Shown here: positions 51,057 through 61,001 of the stretch, in pieces
Position numbering within the stretch: the stretch's first letter is position 1
Layout: each line of letters begins with the position of its first letter
From: Streptomyces sp. NRRL S-37
GTDB taxonomy: Bacteria > Actinomycetota > Actinomycetes > Streptomycetales > Streptomycetaceae
Assembly (NCBI RefSeq): GCF_000721605.1
Contig: NZ_JOIZ01000003.1
Coordinates: 1 to 64,000 of the forward strand
Length of the DNA: 64,000 nucleotides
Direction: 5' to 3'
Translations under genes and position numbers: made by a program
Notes under the pieces: generated by a model
The model's input: the letters and a program-made list of their open reading frames with translations, nothing else
Told to the model about the DNA's origin: nothing
Database searches by the model: none

Positions 51057-51069
51057 TGTCACGGGCGGG

Positions 51070-52833
51070 TCAGTTGGCGTCCACCAGGTGGTGCGGGGGG
51101 ACCGTCACCGTACGGGCGCCCTTCTCGCCGCCCAGGACGACCTCCCGCAGCGCGCTGTTGTTGCTGTGGTCGGTCTCCTTGAGCCGGTTCTCCGGGTTGG
51201 CGAGGACCTGGATGTAGTACGTGCCGTTCGGCAGGTCCGTGATGTCGAAGGACTGGCCGGGTAGGTCCTGGGTGTAGGTGTCACCGGAGCCGACGTCGAG
51301 CACCTCGCGGACGGAGATGGAGTTCTCGTAGCCGCATGCGGTGGACAGGTCCGTGTTGTCCGGGTGCCAGTCGGCGTTCTTCACCGTGTAGTCGACGGCG
51401 TCGGTGTTGGCCAGGCAGAATGCCTCCTTGCCGCTGCGCACCGTCTCCTTCTGGTCGGCCGACAGCAGCCGGTAACTGGCGAAGTCCAGGAAGTGCCAGT
51501 GCTCGTGGCCGGGACGCGGGTCCCACTCCATGCCGCCGGTCGGGGTGTATCCGACCTGTGTGCCGTCGGCGTCGTAGAAGTACTGGTAGGCGTCCATCAC
51601 CTCCGCGCCCGGGGAGCGGAAGCCGTCCACGACGAGCTTGGCCGGGCCCGCGTTCCACACGTTGGCGCTGAAGGCGAGGTAGTCCTTGCCGGGCACCTCC
51701 TCGTAACCGTCGCTGACGGTGATGCCGAACGCGGGCAGCGAGCGCAGGTCGGGCTTCGGCACGTCGGGAACGGACGCCTTGCCTGCGGGCCGCTTCGCGT
51801 TGGGCTGGGCGCCCGGTGCCTGCCGCGAACCGTCGGTCTGCCCGGTACTGTCACCGACCTCGGCGGTGGCGAGGGCCTGCCGCCCCAGGGACTTCCTCTT
51901 CAGCGCCCACGGCAGGGCGGGCGGAGCCGACGGGTAGGGTCCGTGGCCGGCGTTGTACGAGGGGCCGGCGCCGCTCGTCACGGCGCCGGGGGCCGGGGTG
52001 TCCGCGGCGGCCCCGTGCTGCGCGTGCGCGTCGTGCTGCGCGTGCGCGTCGTGCTGCGCGTGGGCGCTGTGCCCGGAGGCGGTGGTCTTCGCCGGGCTGC
52101 GGGCGCCGGCACTCTCTTCGTCTTCCCAACTGCGCTCGCGGACGACCACCTTGACGGTCTGCGGCTTGTCGGCGATGCCGAAGAGATCACGGTACTTCTT
52201 GGCCACGTTGATCTCGGCGGTGTAGGTGCCGGCGGCCAGCTGGGCCGTCTCGGTGTAGTGCCCCGAGTAGGTGTTGGACGCCCAGCCGTTCTCGACGCCC
52301 CATACCGAACCGAGGGTGAACGGGTTCGTCGGACAGCTCTCCGGATACTTCGAGTTGGCGGGGGCGTCCGGCCGGATCCGCCCCGAGGCGTTGTTGGGGC
52401 AGAACGTCTCGGTCTTCTCCAGCACCGTCGAGCCGGCCGCGTCGGTGAGGGTGATCTGCGTGAAGTCCGGCAGGCCGGCGAAGTCGTTCACGAGCCCGGC
52501 GGGGAGCGTCTTGGTCCGGGTCTTCTTCCCGTTCCGGAGGATCTGCTGGGCGACGACCGGGTCCTTGTAGGACTTCCGGGTCACCTTGAGCTCGAAGGCG
52601 CCGTTCTCGGAGGTGAGGTACGTCCCGAGATCGAGATAGACCCCGGGATCCTCTTTCCACGAGTCGAGCGTGACGGAGGTGGACGCGGCGATCAGGCTGA
52701 GCTTCGGCGTCGGCTCCTCGGACTTCGCGTCAGGCGCGGCGGCGACGACGCCAGCGGTCACGGCGATGGCCGCGGCGACGGCGAGGGAGGGGCGGGTCAG
52801 GCGGCTGGGGCGGCCCTTTTGGAGTCTGGTCAT
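51070..52833 (-). CDS. Secreted lysyl-oxidase-like protein with His-rich repeat
   Basis: The 587-residue protein has an N-terminal signal (RLTRPSLAVAAAIAVTAGVVAAAPDAKS), an extracytoplasmic beta-rich region (about 40-235), and a His-rich tandem repeat at 256-273 (AHAQHD repeated). A Pro/Ala linker leads to a C-terminal lysyl oxidase domain (about 360-587). That domain contains the copper motif WDPRPGHEHWHFLDFASYRL (His443, His445, His447) and the following YDADGTQ...LANTDAVDY...CGYENSISVREV blocks. Lysyl oxidases use copper and a tyrosyl quinone to oxidise lysine side chains, cross-linking proteins. The N-terminal region has paired cysteines (FCPNN, SCPTNP). Its neighbour on the other side of the SARP remnant is a wall-anchored protein that could be a substrate. 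Confidence 0.85.
   Translation of the reverse strand: MTRLQKGRPSRLTRPSLAVAAAIAVTAGVVAAAPDAKSEEPTPKLSLIAASTSVTLDSWKEDPGVYLDLGTYLTSENGAFELKVTRKSYKDPVVAQQILRNGKKTRTKTLPAGLVNDFAGLPDFTQITLTDAAGSTVLEKTETFCPNNASGRIRPDAPANSKYPESCPTNPFTLGSVWGVENGWASNTYSGHYTETAQLAAGTYTAEINVAKKYRDLFGIADKPQTVKVVVRERSWEDEESAGARSPAKTTASGHSAHAQHDAHAQHDAHAQHGAAADTPAPGAVTSGAGPSYNAGHGPYPSAPPALPWALKRKSLGRQALATAEVGDSTGQTDGSRQAPGAQPNAKRPAGKASVPDVPKPDLRSLPAFGITVSDGYEEVPGKDYLAFSANVWNAGPAKLVVDGFRSPGAEVMDAYQYFYDADGTQVGYTPTGGMEWDPRPGHEHWHFLDFASYRLLSADQKETVRSGKEAFCLANTDAVDYTVKNADWHPDNTDLSTACGYENSISVREVLDVGSGDTYTQDLPGQSFDITDLPNGTYYIQVLANPENRLKETDHSNNSALREVVLGGEKGARTVTVPPHHLVDAN
52015..52068 (-). repeat. Three 18-bp tandem repeats encoding AHAQHD
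   Basis: Units at 52015-52032 and 52033-52050 are identical; the third (52051-52068) differs at three bases. They encode a His-rich segment of the lysyl-oxidase-like protein, and repeat number may vary between strains by slippage. Confidence 0.85.
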
Positions 52834-53019
52834 CAGTCCTCGTGCTTCCGGCTTTCGAGTGCGTCATGGAACGTGGACGATCAGCACGACCCCAACTGCC
52901 TTGCGGAGCCGCGGTGTTCGGATCATGAGAGGCCGTTGGGCACCTTCCGGGTTGTCTCTGCTCACCCGGACGGCCCCCAGTTTGTCCGAAAAGCGCTTAC
53001 CGGTTGCCGGACTTGGCCG

Positions 53020-53142
53020 GGACGGCAGGGTGAGGCGCTGGAGTGCTACCGCGTGACCACCGCGTTGCTCGCCGAAGAGCCGGGCGCCGCCCCCGGGGGC
53101 GGGCTGAGGCAGCTCCACCAGCGGCTGCCGGCCGCGGAGCGG
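53020..53142 (+). pseudogene. Fragment of a SARP/AfsR-type regulator (BTAD domain end)
   Basis: Plus-strand translation at this place gives GRQGEALECYRVTTALLAEEPGAAPGGGLRQLHQRLPAAE. This is the closing part of a bacterial transcriptional activator domain (consensus 'GR.aEAL..Y...R.lLaeElG.ePg..Lr.LhqrlL'). No DNA-binding part lies upstream and no further domain follows, so it is a remnant. The rest of 52834-53685 shows no gene that could be supported. Confidence 0.55.
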
Positions 53143-53685
53143 CCGAGCCGCACCGGCCACGTCCCGTCGCCCCCGTGTGGAACGGCACAGGGCCGCTTTC
53201 CTCCGCCTCGTCGACGGCATGTACGTGGCCGTCGCCGATGGACACGCACGGGTCGTCGGTGCTCACGCCTTGCTCGTGGGTGTGTGCCCCGGCGTCGGGC
53301 GGGCCGTCGTCCGCCCCCGCCTCTCCCGACGGCCGTGACCGTCTCTCCCGGCGGTCGCCCAACCACCGCCCCCGGCACGGCACATGGGTACGGGAACGCA
53401 TGCCGAGCGCAGAGCGGTGGCCGCCCTCTACCGGACAGTAGGTGTGCAGGCTTCCCGGGCGGGTTGTGAAGATTGGATGGATGGGGACACTCCGGTCGCG
53501 TGAAGTAACGGTTCCGCTTCGGAACGGTCGTGCGGCGTCGGGAACGAAGATCCGGAGCGCTTCCATCCATAGGATCCCTGTGTGCTTGTCCAGCACTTGA
53601 GACAACTGGCGTGACTCTTCCACCACGCATCATGTGTGAACACATCTCGCGTGTCCCGTTGCGGGTCCCGCCGGAGGGGAAATCT

Positions 53686-55131
53686 GTGTTTGCTCTTCAT
53701 TCCGCGTCCGCCACGACCGGGCGGCGCACCACCGGGCGGCGTATCGCCGCGGGGGCGGCCACGGCCGGACTGCTCACCATGGGCCTCCTGGCCGGCGCGG
53801 GCAACGCCGCCGCCGACGACGGGGACGACGTCCACCACCAGGGGGGCGCGGTCGCCACGCTCGACGGGCTGAAGACGTACGACTCGGCCCGCCTCGACCT
53901 CGGCGACGGCAAGACCAAGAACATCGCCGCCGGCCTGTTCGAGATGAACGTCGAGGGCAGCGGCCGTCTGCAGTCGTACTGCATCGACATCCACAACCCG
54001 ACCCAGAACAAGGCGACGTACCTGGAGACCCCCTGGGCCCAGACCTCGCTCGGCGCCAACGAGAACGCCGGGAAGATCCTCTGGATCCTCCAGAACTCGT
54101 ACCCGCAGGTCGACGACCTGACGGCGCTGTCCCAGAAGGCGGGTGCCCAGGGGCTGACGGCCAAGACCGCGGCGGCCGGCACCCAGGTGGCCATCTGGCG
54201 CTTCTCTGACGGGGCGAAGGTCGAGGCCCGCGACGCGCAGGCCGAGAAGCTCGCCGACTGGCTCGAGGCCCAGGCGCAGAACCTGAAGGAGCCGAAGACC
54301 TCCCTCACGCTGGAGCCCAACGCGGTCTCCGGCAAGGCCGGCGGCAAGCTCGGCCCGGTGACCGTGCGCACCGACGCCGGCCAGGTCTCCGTCGCCGCCT
54401 CCGCCGACGCGGCCGGGGCCGGTGTCAAGGTGACCGACAAGGACGGCAAGGCCGTCACGTCCGCCGGCGACGGCACCGAGCTGTACTTCGACGTGCCCGA
54501 GGGCACGGCCGACGGTTCGGCGTCGCTGACGGTCCGGGCGACCACCGAGATCCCGGTCGGCCGCGCGTTCGCGAGCCCCAGCAAGAGCCAGACGCAGATC
54601 CTCGCCGGTTCCAGCGAGTCCACGGTCACGGCTGACGCGACCGCGAACTGGGCCACCAAGGGCGCCATCCCCTCGGTCACGGCGGAGAAGAACTGCGCCA
54701 AGGGCGGCGTCGACGTCACGGCGAGCAACGAGGGCGACACCCCGTTCACCTTCGAACTCGCGGGCACCGAGCACACGGTCGAGGCGGGCGGCAGCAAGAC
54801 GGTGACCGTCCCGGTCGACGAGGACGCGTCGTACGACTTCACCATCACGGGCCCGAACGGCTTCTCGGAGCGTTTCCAGGGCGTCCTGGACTGCAAGACC
54901 CAGGGCACGCCGGGCGCGGAGACGCCGGGCACCGACGGTGACACCCCGTCCTCGGCCCCCAGCCCGGCCGGCGGTTCCTCCGACGACACCACCGGCGGCG
55001 AGGGCGACCTCGCCAACACCGGCGGCTCCAGCGCGACGCCGGTGATCGCGGGCATCGCGGTGGTCCTCGTGGTCGCGGGCGGCGCGGCGATGTTCTTCCT
55101 GCGCAGGAAGAAGGCGGCCACCGGGGAGTGA
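53686..55131 (+). CDS. Cell-wall-anchored protein with TQXA thioester domain and LANTG sorting signal
   Basis: The GTG at 53686 follows GGAGGGGAAATCT. The 481-residue protein has a signal peptide ([33 protein letters not shown]). A thioester domain follows (about 45-200), with the cysteine in [14 protein letters not shown] and the glutamine in [11 protein letters not shown] (the TQXA motif), which should form an internal Cys-Gln thioester able to bond covalently to a surface. Two Ig-like regions, a Ser/Thr/Pro/Gly spacer and a sorting signal come next: LANTG, a hydrophobic helix ([20 protein letters not shown]) and RRKKAATGE. LAxTG is the class E sortase motif of Streptomyces. No sortase gene is in the window. 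Confidence 0.9.
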   Translation: MFALHSASATTGRRTTGRRIAAGAATAGLLTMGLLAGAGNAAADDGDDVHHQGGAVATLDGLKTYDSARLDLGDGKTKNIAAGLFEMNVEGSGRLQSYCIDIHNPTQNKATYLETPWAQTSLGANENAGKILWILQNSYPQVDDLTALSQKAGAQGLTAKTAAAGTQVAIWRFSDGAKVEARDAQAEKLADWLEAQAQNLKEPKTSLTLEPNAVSGKAGGKLGPVTVRTDAGQVSVAASADAAGAGVKVTDKDGKAVTSAGDGTELYFDVPEGTADGSASLTVRATTEIPVGRAFASPSKSQTQILAGSSESTVTADATANWATKGAIPSVTAEKNCAKGGVDVTASNEGDTPFTFELAGTEHTVEAGGSKTVTVPVDEDASYDFTITGPNGFSERFQGVLDCKTQGTPGAETPGTDGDTPSSAPSPAGGSSDDTTGGEGDLANTGGSSATPVIAGIAVVLVVAGGAAMFFLRRKKAATGE

Positions 55132-55149
55132 CCGGTCGCTGATCCGGCG

Positions 55150-55188
55150 GACGGGCCCGGCACACGCAATGCGTGCGCCGGGCCCGTC
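55150..55188 (+). terminator. Terminator after the LANTG protein gene
   Basis: A 19-bp near-perfect stem (55150-55168 with 55170-55188, one mismatch) begins 18 bp after the stop. The first in-frame ATG of the ureC reading frame (55169) is in its loop and is therefore not a likely start. Confidence 0.75.
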
Positions 55189-55192
55189 CGTC

Positions 55193-56818
55193 ATGCAGGC
55201 CCGTCCCGACCGGACTCGACCACCCCACGCCACCGGACGGCACCATGCGGGCGCCGGCGTCCCAGGGGGTGTGGTGAAGGCCGACGTCGGACTGCGCGAC
55301 GGCCGGATCCAGGCGATCGGCAAGGCGTACAACCCCGAGACCATGACGCCGCCCGACAACGACGACGCGCGCGCGTCGGCCTTCGTCGTGGGGCCCGAGA
55401 CGGAGGTGATCTCCGGTCAGGGGCGCATCCTGACCGCCGGCGGCGTCGACACGCACGTGCACTTCCTGTGCCCCGGCCAGATCCACGAGGCCCTCGCGTC
55501 GGGCGTGACCACCCTGATCGGCGGCGGCACCGGCCCCGCCGAGGGCAGTTCGGCCACCACCGTGACGCCCGGCAAGTGGCACATCCAGCGGATGTTCGAG
55601 GCGCTCGACGCCTTCCCGGTCAACATCGGCCTGCTCGCCAAGGGCAGCACCGTCTCCGGGAAGGCGCTGCACGACCAGGTCGAGGCCGGCGCCCTCGGCT
55701 TCAAGATCCACGAGGACTGGGGCGCGACCCCGGCCGTGATCGACGCCGCCCTGACGGTGTGCGAGGAGACCGGGGTCCAGGTCGCCCTGCACGCCGACTC
55801 CCTGAACGAGTCCGGTTTCGTGCAGCACGCCTTCGCCGCGACCAAGAAGGACCGCAGGACCAAGGACGCCAAGTACCGCGGCCTGCACATCTTCCACATC
55901 GAGGGCGCGGGCGGCGGTCACGCCCCCGACATGATCAGCCTCGCGAGCAAGCCGAACGTGCTGCCCGCGTCGACCAACCCCACCCGGCCCTTCACGGTCA
56001 ACACCGTGAAGGAACACGTCGACATGATGATCGTCTGCCACCACCTCAACCCGGAGGTCGAGGCGGACATGGCGTTCGCCGACTCCCGGATCCGGCCCTC
56101 CACCATGGCCGCCGAGGACCTGCTCCACGACATGGGCGCCATCTCGATGATGTCCTCCGACGCCCAGGCCATGGGCCGCATCGGCGAGATGATCCTGCGG
56201 ACCTGGCAGACCGCGCACGTCATGAAGTCCCGCTACGGACATCTGCGCGAGGACGACGCCGACGCGGACAACTTCCGGGCCCGGCGCTACATCGCCAAGT
56301 ACACCATCAACCCCGCCGTCACCCACGGCATCGACCACGAGGTCGGTTCCGTCGAGGACGGCAAACTCGCCGACCTGGTCCTGTGGGAGCCGAAGTTCTT
56401 CGGCGTGAAACCCCACATGGTCATCAAGGGCGGCCAGATCGCCTACGCGCAGATCGGCGACGCCAACGCCTCCATCCCCACCCCGCAGCCCTATCTGCCG
56501 CGCCCGGTCTGGGGCTTCCAGGGCCGCGCCCCGGCGGCGAACTCCTTCAACTTCGTCGCCGAGGCCGCCCTCGACGGCGAACTCTCCCGGACCGGGCTGC
56601 TCAAGCCGCTGCGCGCGATCCGCTCCACCCGGGGCGTCACCAAGGCCGACATGGTGCACAACAACGGCCTCCCGGAGATCGACGTCGACCCCGACACCTT
56701 CGACGTCACCATCGGCGGCGCCACCACCTCCGACGTCCGCACCAGCGTCGACGGACAGGAGGTCGGACGGAACTACGCGACGGAACTCCCCCTGGCCCAG
56801 CGGTACTTCCTGTTCTGA
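55193..56818 (+). CDS. ureC: Urease subunit alpha, lacking the first ~80 residues
   Basis: From [24 protein letters not shown] onward this is a good UreC. The nickel ligands and active site are present: THVHF, the carbamylated Lys in [35 protein letters not shown], the mobile-loop VCHHLN and the Asp in [10 protein letters not shown]. The normal first ~80 residues (up to the 'DHWGVVKAD' junction) are replaced by 25-35 unrelated codons, and ureA and ureB are absent. Possible starts are ATG 55193 or GTG 55271/55274 (514 residues from the last, with AGGGGG directly upstream). A stable urease is unlikely without the lost parts, so this is probably a decaying gene that is still open. Confidence 0.85.
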   Translation: MQARPDRTRPPHATGRHHAGAGVPGGVVKADVGLRDGRIQAIGKAYNPETMTPPDNDDARASAFVVGPETEVISGQGRILTAGGVDTHVHFLCPGQIHEALASGVTTLIGGGTGPAEGSSATTVTPGKWHIQRMFEALDAFPVNIGLLAKGSTVSGKALHDQVEAGALGFKIHEDWGATPAVIDAALTVCEETGVQVALHADSLNESGFVQHAFAATKKDRRTKDAKYRGLHIFHIEGAGGGHAPDMISLASKPNVLPASTNPTRPFTVNTVKEHVDMMIVCHHLNPEVEADMAFADSRIRPSTMAAEDLLHDMGAISMMSSDAQAMGRIGEMILRTWQTAHVMKSRYGHLREDDADADNFRARRYIAKYTINPAVTHGIDHEVGSVEDGKLADLVLWEPKFFGVKPHMVIKGGQIAYAQIGDANASIPTPQPYLPRPVWGFQGRAPAANSFNFVAEAALDGELSRTGLLKPLRAIRSTRGVTKADMVHNNGLPEIDVDPDTFDVTIGGATTSDVRTSVDGQEVGRNYATELPLAQRYFLF

Positions 56819-56866
56819 CCCCCGGCCGGGGCCGACCGGCCCCGGCCCCCATGCGAAAGGCGGGCC

Positions 56867-57541
56867 ATGAGCCGCACCGCCCTGCTCCTCCTGGCCGACG
56901 GCCGCTTCCCCGCCGGCGGGCACGCCCACTCCGGCGGGATGGAGGCCGCCGTCGCCTCCGGAAGCGTGCACGACGCGGCCGGCCTGGAGGCGTTCTGCCG
57001 CGGGCGGCTGCACACCGCCGGACTGACCGCCGCCGGTCTCGCCGCCGCGGCCGCCACCGGACACGACGCCCTCGCCCTGGACGAGGCCGCCGACACCCGC
57101 ACCCCCGCACCGGCCCTGCGCCGTGTCGCCCGCCGCCTGGGCCGACAGCTGATGCGCGCCGCCCGCGCCACCTGGCCCAGTCCCGAACTCGACCACCTCG
57201 CCCACCACCGCCCCCAGGGCGCCCACCAGCCGGTCGTCCTCGGCGTCACGGCCCGCGCCGCCGGACTCACCCCGCTCGACGCCGCCCACGCCGCCGCCTA
57301 CGAGAGCGTCGGCGGCCCGGCGACCGCGGCGGTACGCCTGCTGAGCCTCGACCCGTTCGAGGCCACCGCGGTCCTGGCGCGGCTCGCCGACGAGTGCGAC
57401 ACCGTCGCCGGCGCCGCGGCCGGCGCGGCGGAGCGCGTGGCTGCCGAGGGCGTCACCGCCCTGCCCGCCGCGTCCGCCCCGCTGCTGGACATCACCGGCG
57501 AGCAGCACGCCGCCCGGCCCGTCCGCCTCTTCGCCTCCTGA
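56867..57541 (+). CDS. ureF: Urease accessory protein UreF
   Basis: The ATG at 56867 follows AAAGGCGGGCC. The 224-residue all-helical protein begins [30 protein letters not shown], the UreF 'D..FP.GgfahS.GlE' start, and has [20 protein letters not shown] near the end. UreF works with UreD and UreG as the chaperone that loads nickel and carbon dioxide into the urease active site, checking GTP use by UreG. It lies between ureC and ureG in the usual actinobacterial order C-F-G-D. Confidence 0.92.
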   Translation: MSRTALLLLADGRFPAGGHAHSGGMEAAVASGSVHDAAGLEAFCRGRLHTAGLTAAGLAAAAATGHDALALDEAADTRTPAPALRRVARRLGRQLMRAARATWPSPELDHLAHHRPQGAHQPVVLGVTARAAGLTPLDAAHAAAYESVGGPATAAVRLLSLDPFEATAVLARLADECDTVAGAAAGAAERVAAEGVTALPAASAPLLDITGEQHAARPVRLFAS

Positions 57542-57572
57542 CCCGCCTCCACCGCACCGAACTGGAGCCCCC

Positions 57573-58264
<692 letters not shown>

Positions 58265-58268
<4 letters not shown>

Positions 58269-59131
58269 CGGCCACCGCCGCCCAGGCCCCGGCCGGGGAC
58301 CTTCCGAAGCCCCGCCCCCACCCCACCGGCGTCCGTGCCACCGCCCGGCTGAGGGCCACCCACAACGGCCGCGCCACGACACTCCCCCTCCTGCACAGCG
58401 ACGGCCCCTTCCACCTGCGCCGGCTGCGGCCCCGCGGGGAGCGGGCACGGGTCTGTGTGCTCGGCGCGATGAGCGCACCGCTCGGCGGAGACAGACTCGC
58501 GCTCGACATCACCGCCGAGGCGCACACCCGGCTGGAGGTGACCACGTCCGCCGCCACCATCGCCCTGCGCGGCTCCACCACGGACTCCGCCACCTACGAC
58601 GTACGGCTCACCGTCGGCGAGCACGCGTCGCTGCACTGGCTGCCCCAGCCGCTGATCAGCGCGCGGGGCAGCACCCTGCACCAGACCTACCGGGTGGAAC
58701 TCGCCGGAACCTCCCGGCTCCTCCTGCGCGAGGAGCAACTCCTCGGACGCACCGCCGAACCGTCGGGCCACCTGTCCACCCGCCTGACCGTACGACGCGA
58801 CGGCCGCCCGGTCCTCGACCAGCACGCCGTCTACGGGGCTCCGGCCCCGGCGTGGGACGGACCCTCCGTACTGGGCGGCCACCGGGCGACCGGTCAGCTC
58901 CTCCTCGTCGACCCCGCACCGGTGCGGCTCCCGGAGCCCGTCCTCCTCGGCGACCCGGAACGGGGACAGTGCGTCCTGGCGCCCCTCGCCGACGGCACGG
59001 CACTCCTCGCCACCGCCGTCGCCCCGACCCCGGCCCTGCTCCGCGACCTCCTCGATGCCGCGCTCGCCCACGCCTCCGACGCGGCGGCGTCGCCTGCGGG
59101 AACCGGCTCCGCAAGCACCAGGCCGGTGTGA
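58265..59131 (+). CDS. ureD: Urease accessory protein UreD
   Basis: The GTG at 58265 overlaps the ureG stop by 4 bp. The 288-residue protein has the UreD beta-scaffold: [64 protein letters not shown], then [40 protein letters not shown]. Actinobacterial UreD proteins are divergent, and this fits them. It forms the nickel-channel platform of the UreDFG complex. It ends 12 bp from the convergent DUF397 gene with no room for a separate terminator. Confidence 0.9.
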
Positions 59132-59143
59132 AGGACCGGAAGT

Positions 59144-59335
59144 TCAGACGAGTGAGTCGGCCGCCAGCTCCGTGAACGCCGACCAGGCGTTGTGGGACAC
59201 GGCCAGCGTCTGACCGTGCGTGTCCTTCGAGTCCCGGAGGAGAACGGCCTCCGCGCGCACGGCGACCTCGACGCAGTTGCCGCCCCCACCGCCGCTGTAG
59301 CTGCTCTTGAACCAAGCCAGTTCGGTGGTGCTCAT
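59144..59335 (-). CDS. DUF397 protein (second WhiJ-type pair)
   Basis: The 63-residue protein MSTTELAWFKSSYSGGGGGNCVEVAVRAEAVLLRDSKDTHGQTLAVSHNAWSAFTELAADSLV has the KSSYS, CVEVA and RDSKD blocks and a final W..F. Its ATG overlaps the stop of the upstream WhiJ-type gene by 4 bp. A Gly run sits between the first two blocks, where the copy at 14388 has SGSDGDA. It is the likely partner and modulator of the regulator encoded at 59332. Confidence 0.9.
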   Translation of the reverse strand: MSTTELAWFKSSYSGGGGGNCVEVAVRAEAVLLRDSKDTHGQTLAVSHNAWSAFTELAADSLV

Positions 59336-60207
59336 AGCGCTCCTCGCATCTGCTCCAGCAGGCTCGCGGTGGCATGGTGACTCAGAGCCTGCGAGCGCAT
59401 CTTGCCATAGCGCTGAAGCATGGCGCTTGCGGCTTTTGCGTCGGTGACAAGCATGCTGCAGTCATGCGCTTCGACGTAGCCCACCCATCGGTTCTCCGCC
59501 GTCTCAGCGAGGTAGAGGGGGCCCTCGAAACCGGAGTGATCCTCCTGGACGCGAGGCATGATCTGAATCTCCACGTTCCGGAGACGGCCCACATCGATGA
59601 GACTGCTGAGCAGCGCGTGTGTGACGCCCTCACCGGCCAAGCGGCGATCCACCAGAGCCTGCTCGATGATGAAACAGAAGGTGCTGTTCGGCCGCTCCGT
59701 CAGTAGGCGTTGGCGTTCGAGTCGAGCCGTGACCTGTCGCTCGAACTGCTCCTCCGACAGAGGCGGAAGACGCCGCTCGAAGAGCGCGCGAATGTAAGGC
59801 TCGGGCTGGAGCAAGCCCGGAATCACAGCGCACTCATAGGCATAAAGCGAGATCGCCTCCTCCTCGATCCCCGCCCACTGCCGGAACCACGACGCCAGTC
59901 CCGCCTTCCGGGTAAGGCTCTTCGCCGCCGCCCCCAACACTCGCCCCGCGAACGCCCCCAGCACCTCCTCCGACCGTTCCAGCAGGTCTCGTGGAGGGAA
60001 CCGCTTGCCCTGTTCGATCTTGGCGATGTACGCGACGGAGTACCGTACCAGCGGTGCGAACTGCTCCTGCGTCAGGCGGGCTTCCTCACGCAATGCCTTG
60101 AGTACCGCCCCGAACGTCTTCAAGCTGTCCGAGAGCTCCGGCTCGCAGTTTCCGCCCCCGCCCTGCCCGGTGCTTCCGTCCGCCCCGCAGCCGTTGTCCG
60201 TCGCCAT
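59332..60207 (-). CDS. XRE-family regulator, WhiJ type (HTH + DUF5753), second copy
   Basis: The ATG at 60207 follows GGGGAAGGCGG. The 291-residue protein has a low-complexity lead (CGADGSTGQGGGGNC), a helix-turn-helix (KTFGAVLKALREEARLTQEQFAPLVRYSVAYIAKIEQGKRFPP) and a DUF5753 domain (SWFRQWAGIEEEAISLYAYECAVIPGLLQPEPYIRALFERRLPPL...FCFIIEQALVDRRL...IQIMPRVQEDHSGFEGPLYLAE). It differs clearly from the copy at 14573, including in its promoter, so it is not a recent duplicate. It is divergent from an HATPase_c gene, as in the classical abaA/whiJ-type loci. Confidence 0.9.
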   Translation of the reverse strand: MATDNGCGADGSTGQGGGGNCEPELSDSLKTFGAVLKALREEARLTQEQFAPLVRYSVAYIAKIEQGKRFPPRDLLERSEEVLGAFAGRVLGAAAKSLTRKAGLASWFRQWAGIEEEAISLYAYECAVIPGLLQPEPYIRALFERRLPPLSEEQFERQVTARLERQRLLTERPNSTFCFIIEQALVDRRLAGEGVTHALLSSLIDVGRLRNVEIQIMPRVQEDHSGFEGPLYLAETAENRWVGYVEAHDCSMLVTDAKAASAMLQRYGKMRSQALSHHATASLLEQMRGAL

Positions 60208-60423
60208 CGCAGCCGCCTTCCCCTGTGCCCGCGTGCTCCCGGGCCGTATCCCTGCCAGGCCCGAGCACCTCTCGTACCGTGTGCCGAGCGCGCTGCGCCA
60301 CGCTCGGCACACTCATGCTCACGTACAGTGACCGACCCGGTCCAGTGAGTCGACCAGTACAACGCGATCTGTATCGGCGCAGGGCCTGCCGACGGGCCGT
60401 CACCTCTCGGCAGGGTGATCGGT

Positions 60424-60858
60424 ATGTCAGCTCCACGTACGCAAAGCCCCGCCCTGACCGCGACGTTCGCGCAACGCTTCTCCGCCACCCGCCGCGGCGC
60501 GCGCCTCGCCCGACTGCTCGCCGCCCGCCAACTGACCGAATGGGGCCACCCGCACGGCACCGAGATGCACGACACCGTCCTCCTCGTCGTCGCCGAACTC
60601 GCCGCGAACGCGGTCCTCCACGGCCGGGTCCCGGGACGGGACTTCGCCCTGTCACTGTCCTACGACGCCGCCCGAGGCGCGGTCCGGATCGAGGTCACCG
60701 ACACCCACCCCGCCCAGCCGGTGCGCAAGGCTCCCGACTCGGACGAGGCCGGCGGCCGCGGCCTGGTCCTCGTCGATGCCCTCGCCGTCGCCTGGGGTGT
60801 CTGCGACCGTCCCGGCCCCGGCAAGACGGTATGGGCCGAGTGCGTGACGGCTCCCTGA
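60424..60858 (+). CDS. HATPase_c protein (RsbW/anti-sigma-like ATPase)
   Basis: The ATG at 60424 follows AGGGTGATC; an in-frame GTG at 60415 is less likely. The 144-residue protein has the two main GHKL boxes: VAELAANAVLHGRVPGRD (N box) and GGRGLVLVDALAVAWGV (G box). Such small ATPases of Streptomyces act as anti-sigma or related switch kinases. It is divergent from the second WhiJ-type gene with about 215 bp between, an arrangement seen in WhiJ/AbaA-type loci where the ATPase, XRE and DUF397 genes go together. Confidence 0.88.
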   Translation: MSAPRTQSPALTATFAQRFSATRRGARLARLLAARQLTEWGHPHGTEMHDTVLLVVAELAANAVLHGRVPGRDFALSLSYDAARGAVRIEVTDTHPAQPVRKAPDSDEAGGRGLVLVDALAVAWGVCDRPGPGKTVWAECVTAP

Positions 60859-61001
60859 GCCTGACAGCCCGGACCTGAGCGTGCCCAGAGCATTGGGGAC
60901 TTCGGCGGGGCGGTATTACGGTGGCTCTCCGAGCGGTGCCCTGACCGTGTTCGGTGGGGGACTCGGTCCGCTGCACAGGGCATCCGGGGAGAGGGGCCAC
61001 C

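Noticed and set aside
52015..52068. Three 18-bp units considered as a CRISPR array
   Set aside because: Units are contiguous, without spacers, in frame, and encode a His-rich peptide.
52834..53685. Several overlapping frames of 100-200 codons on both strands
   Set aside because: None has a ribosome site and recognisable product; only the short BTAD-like fragment was kept.
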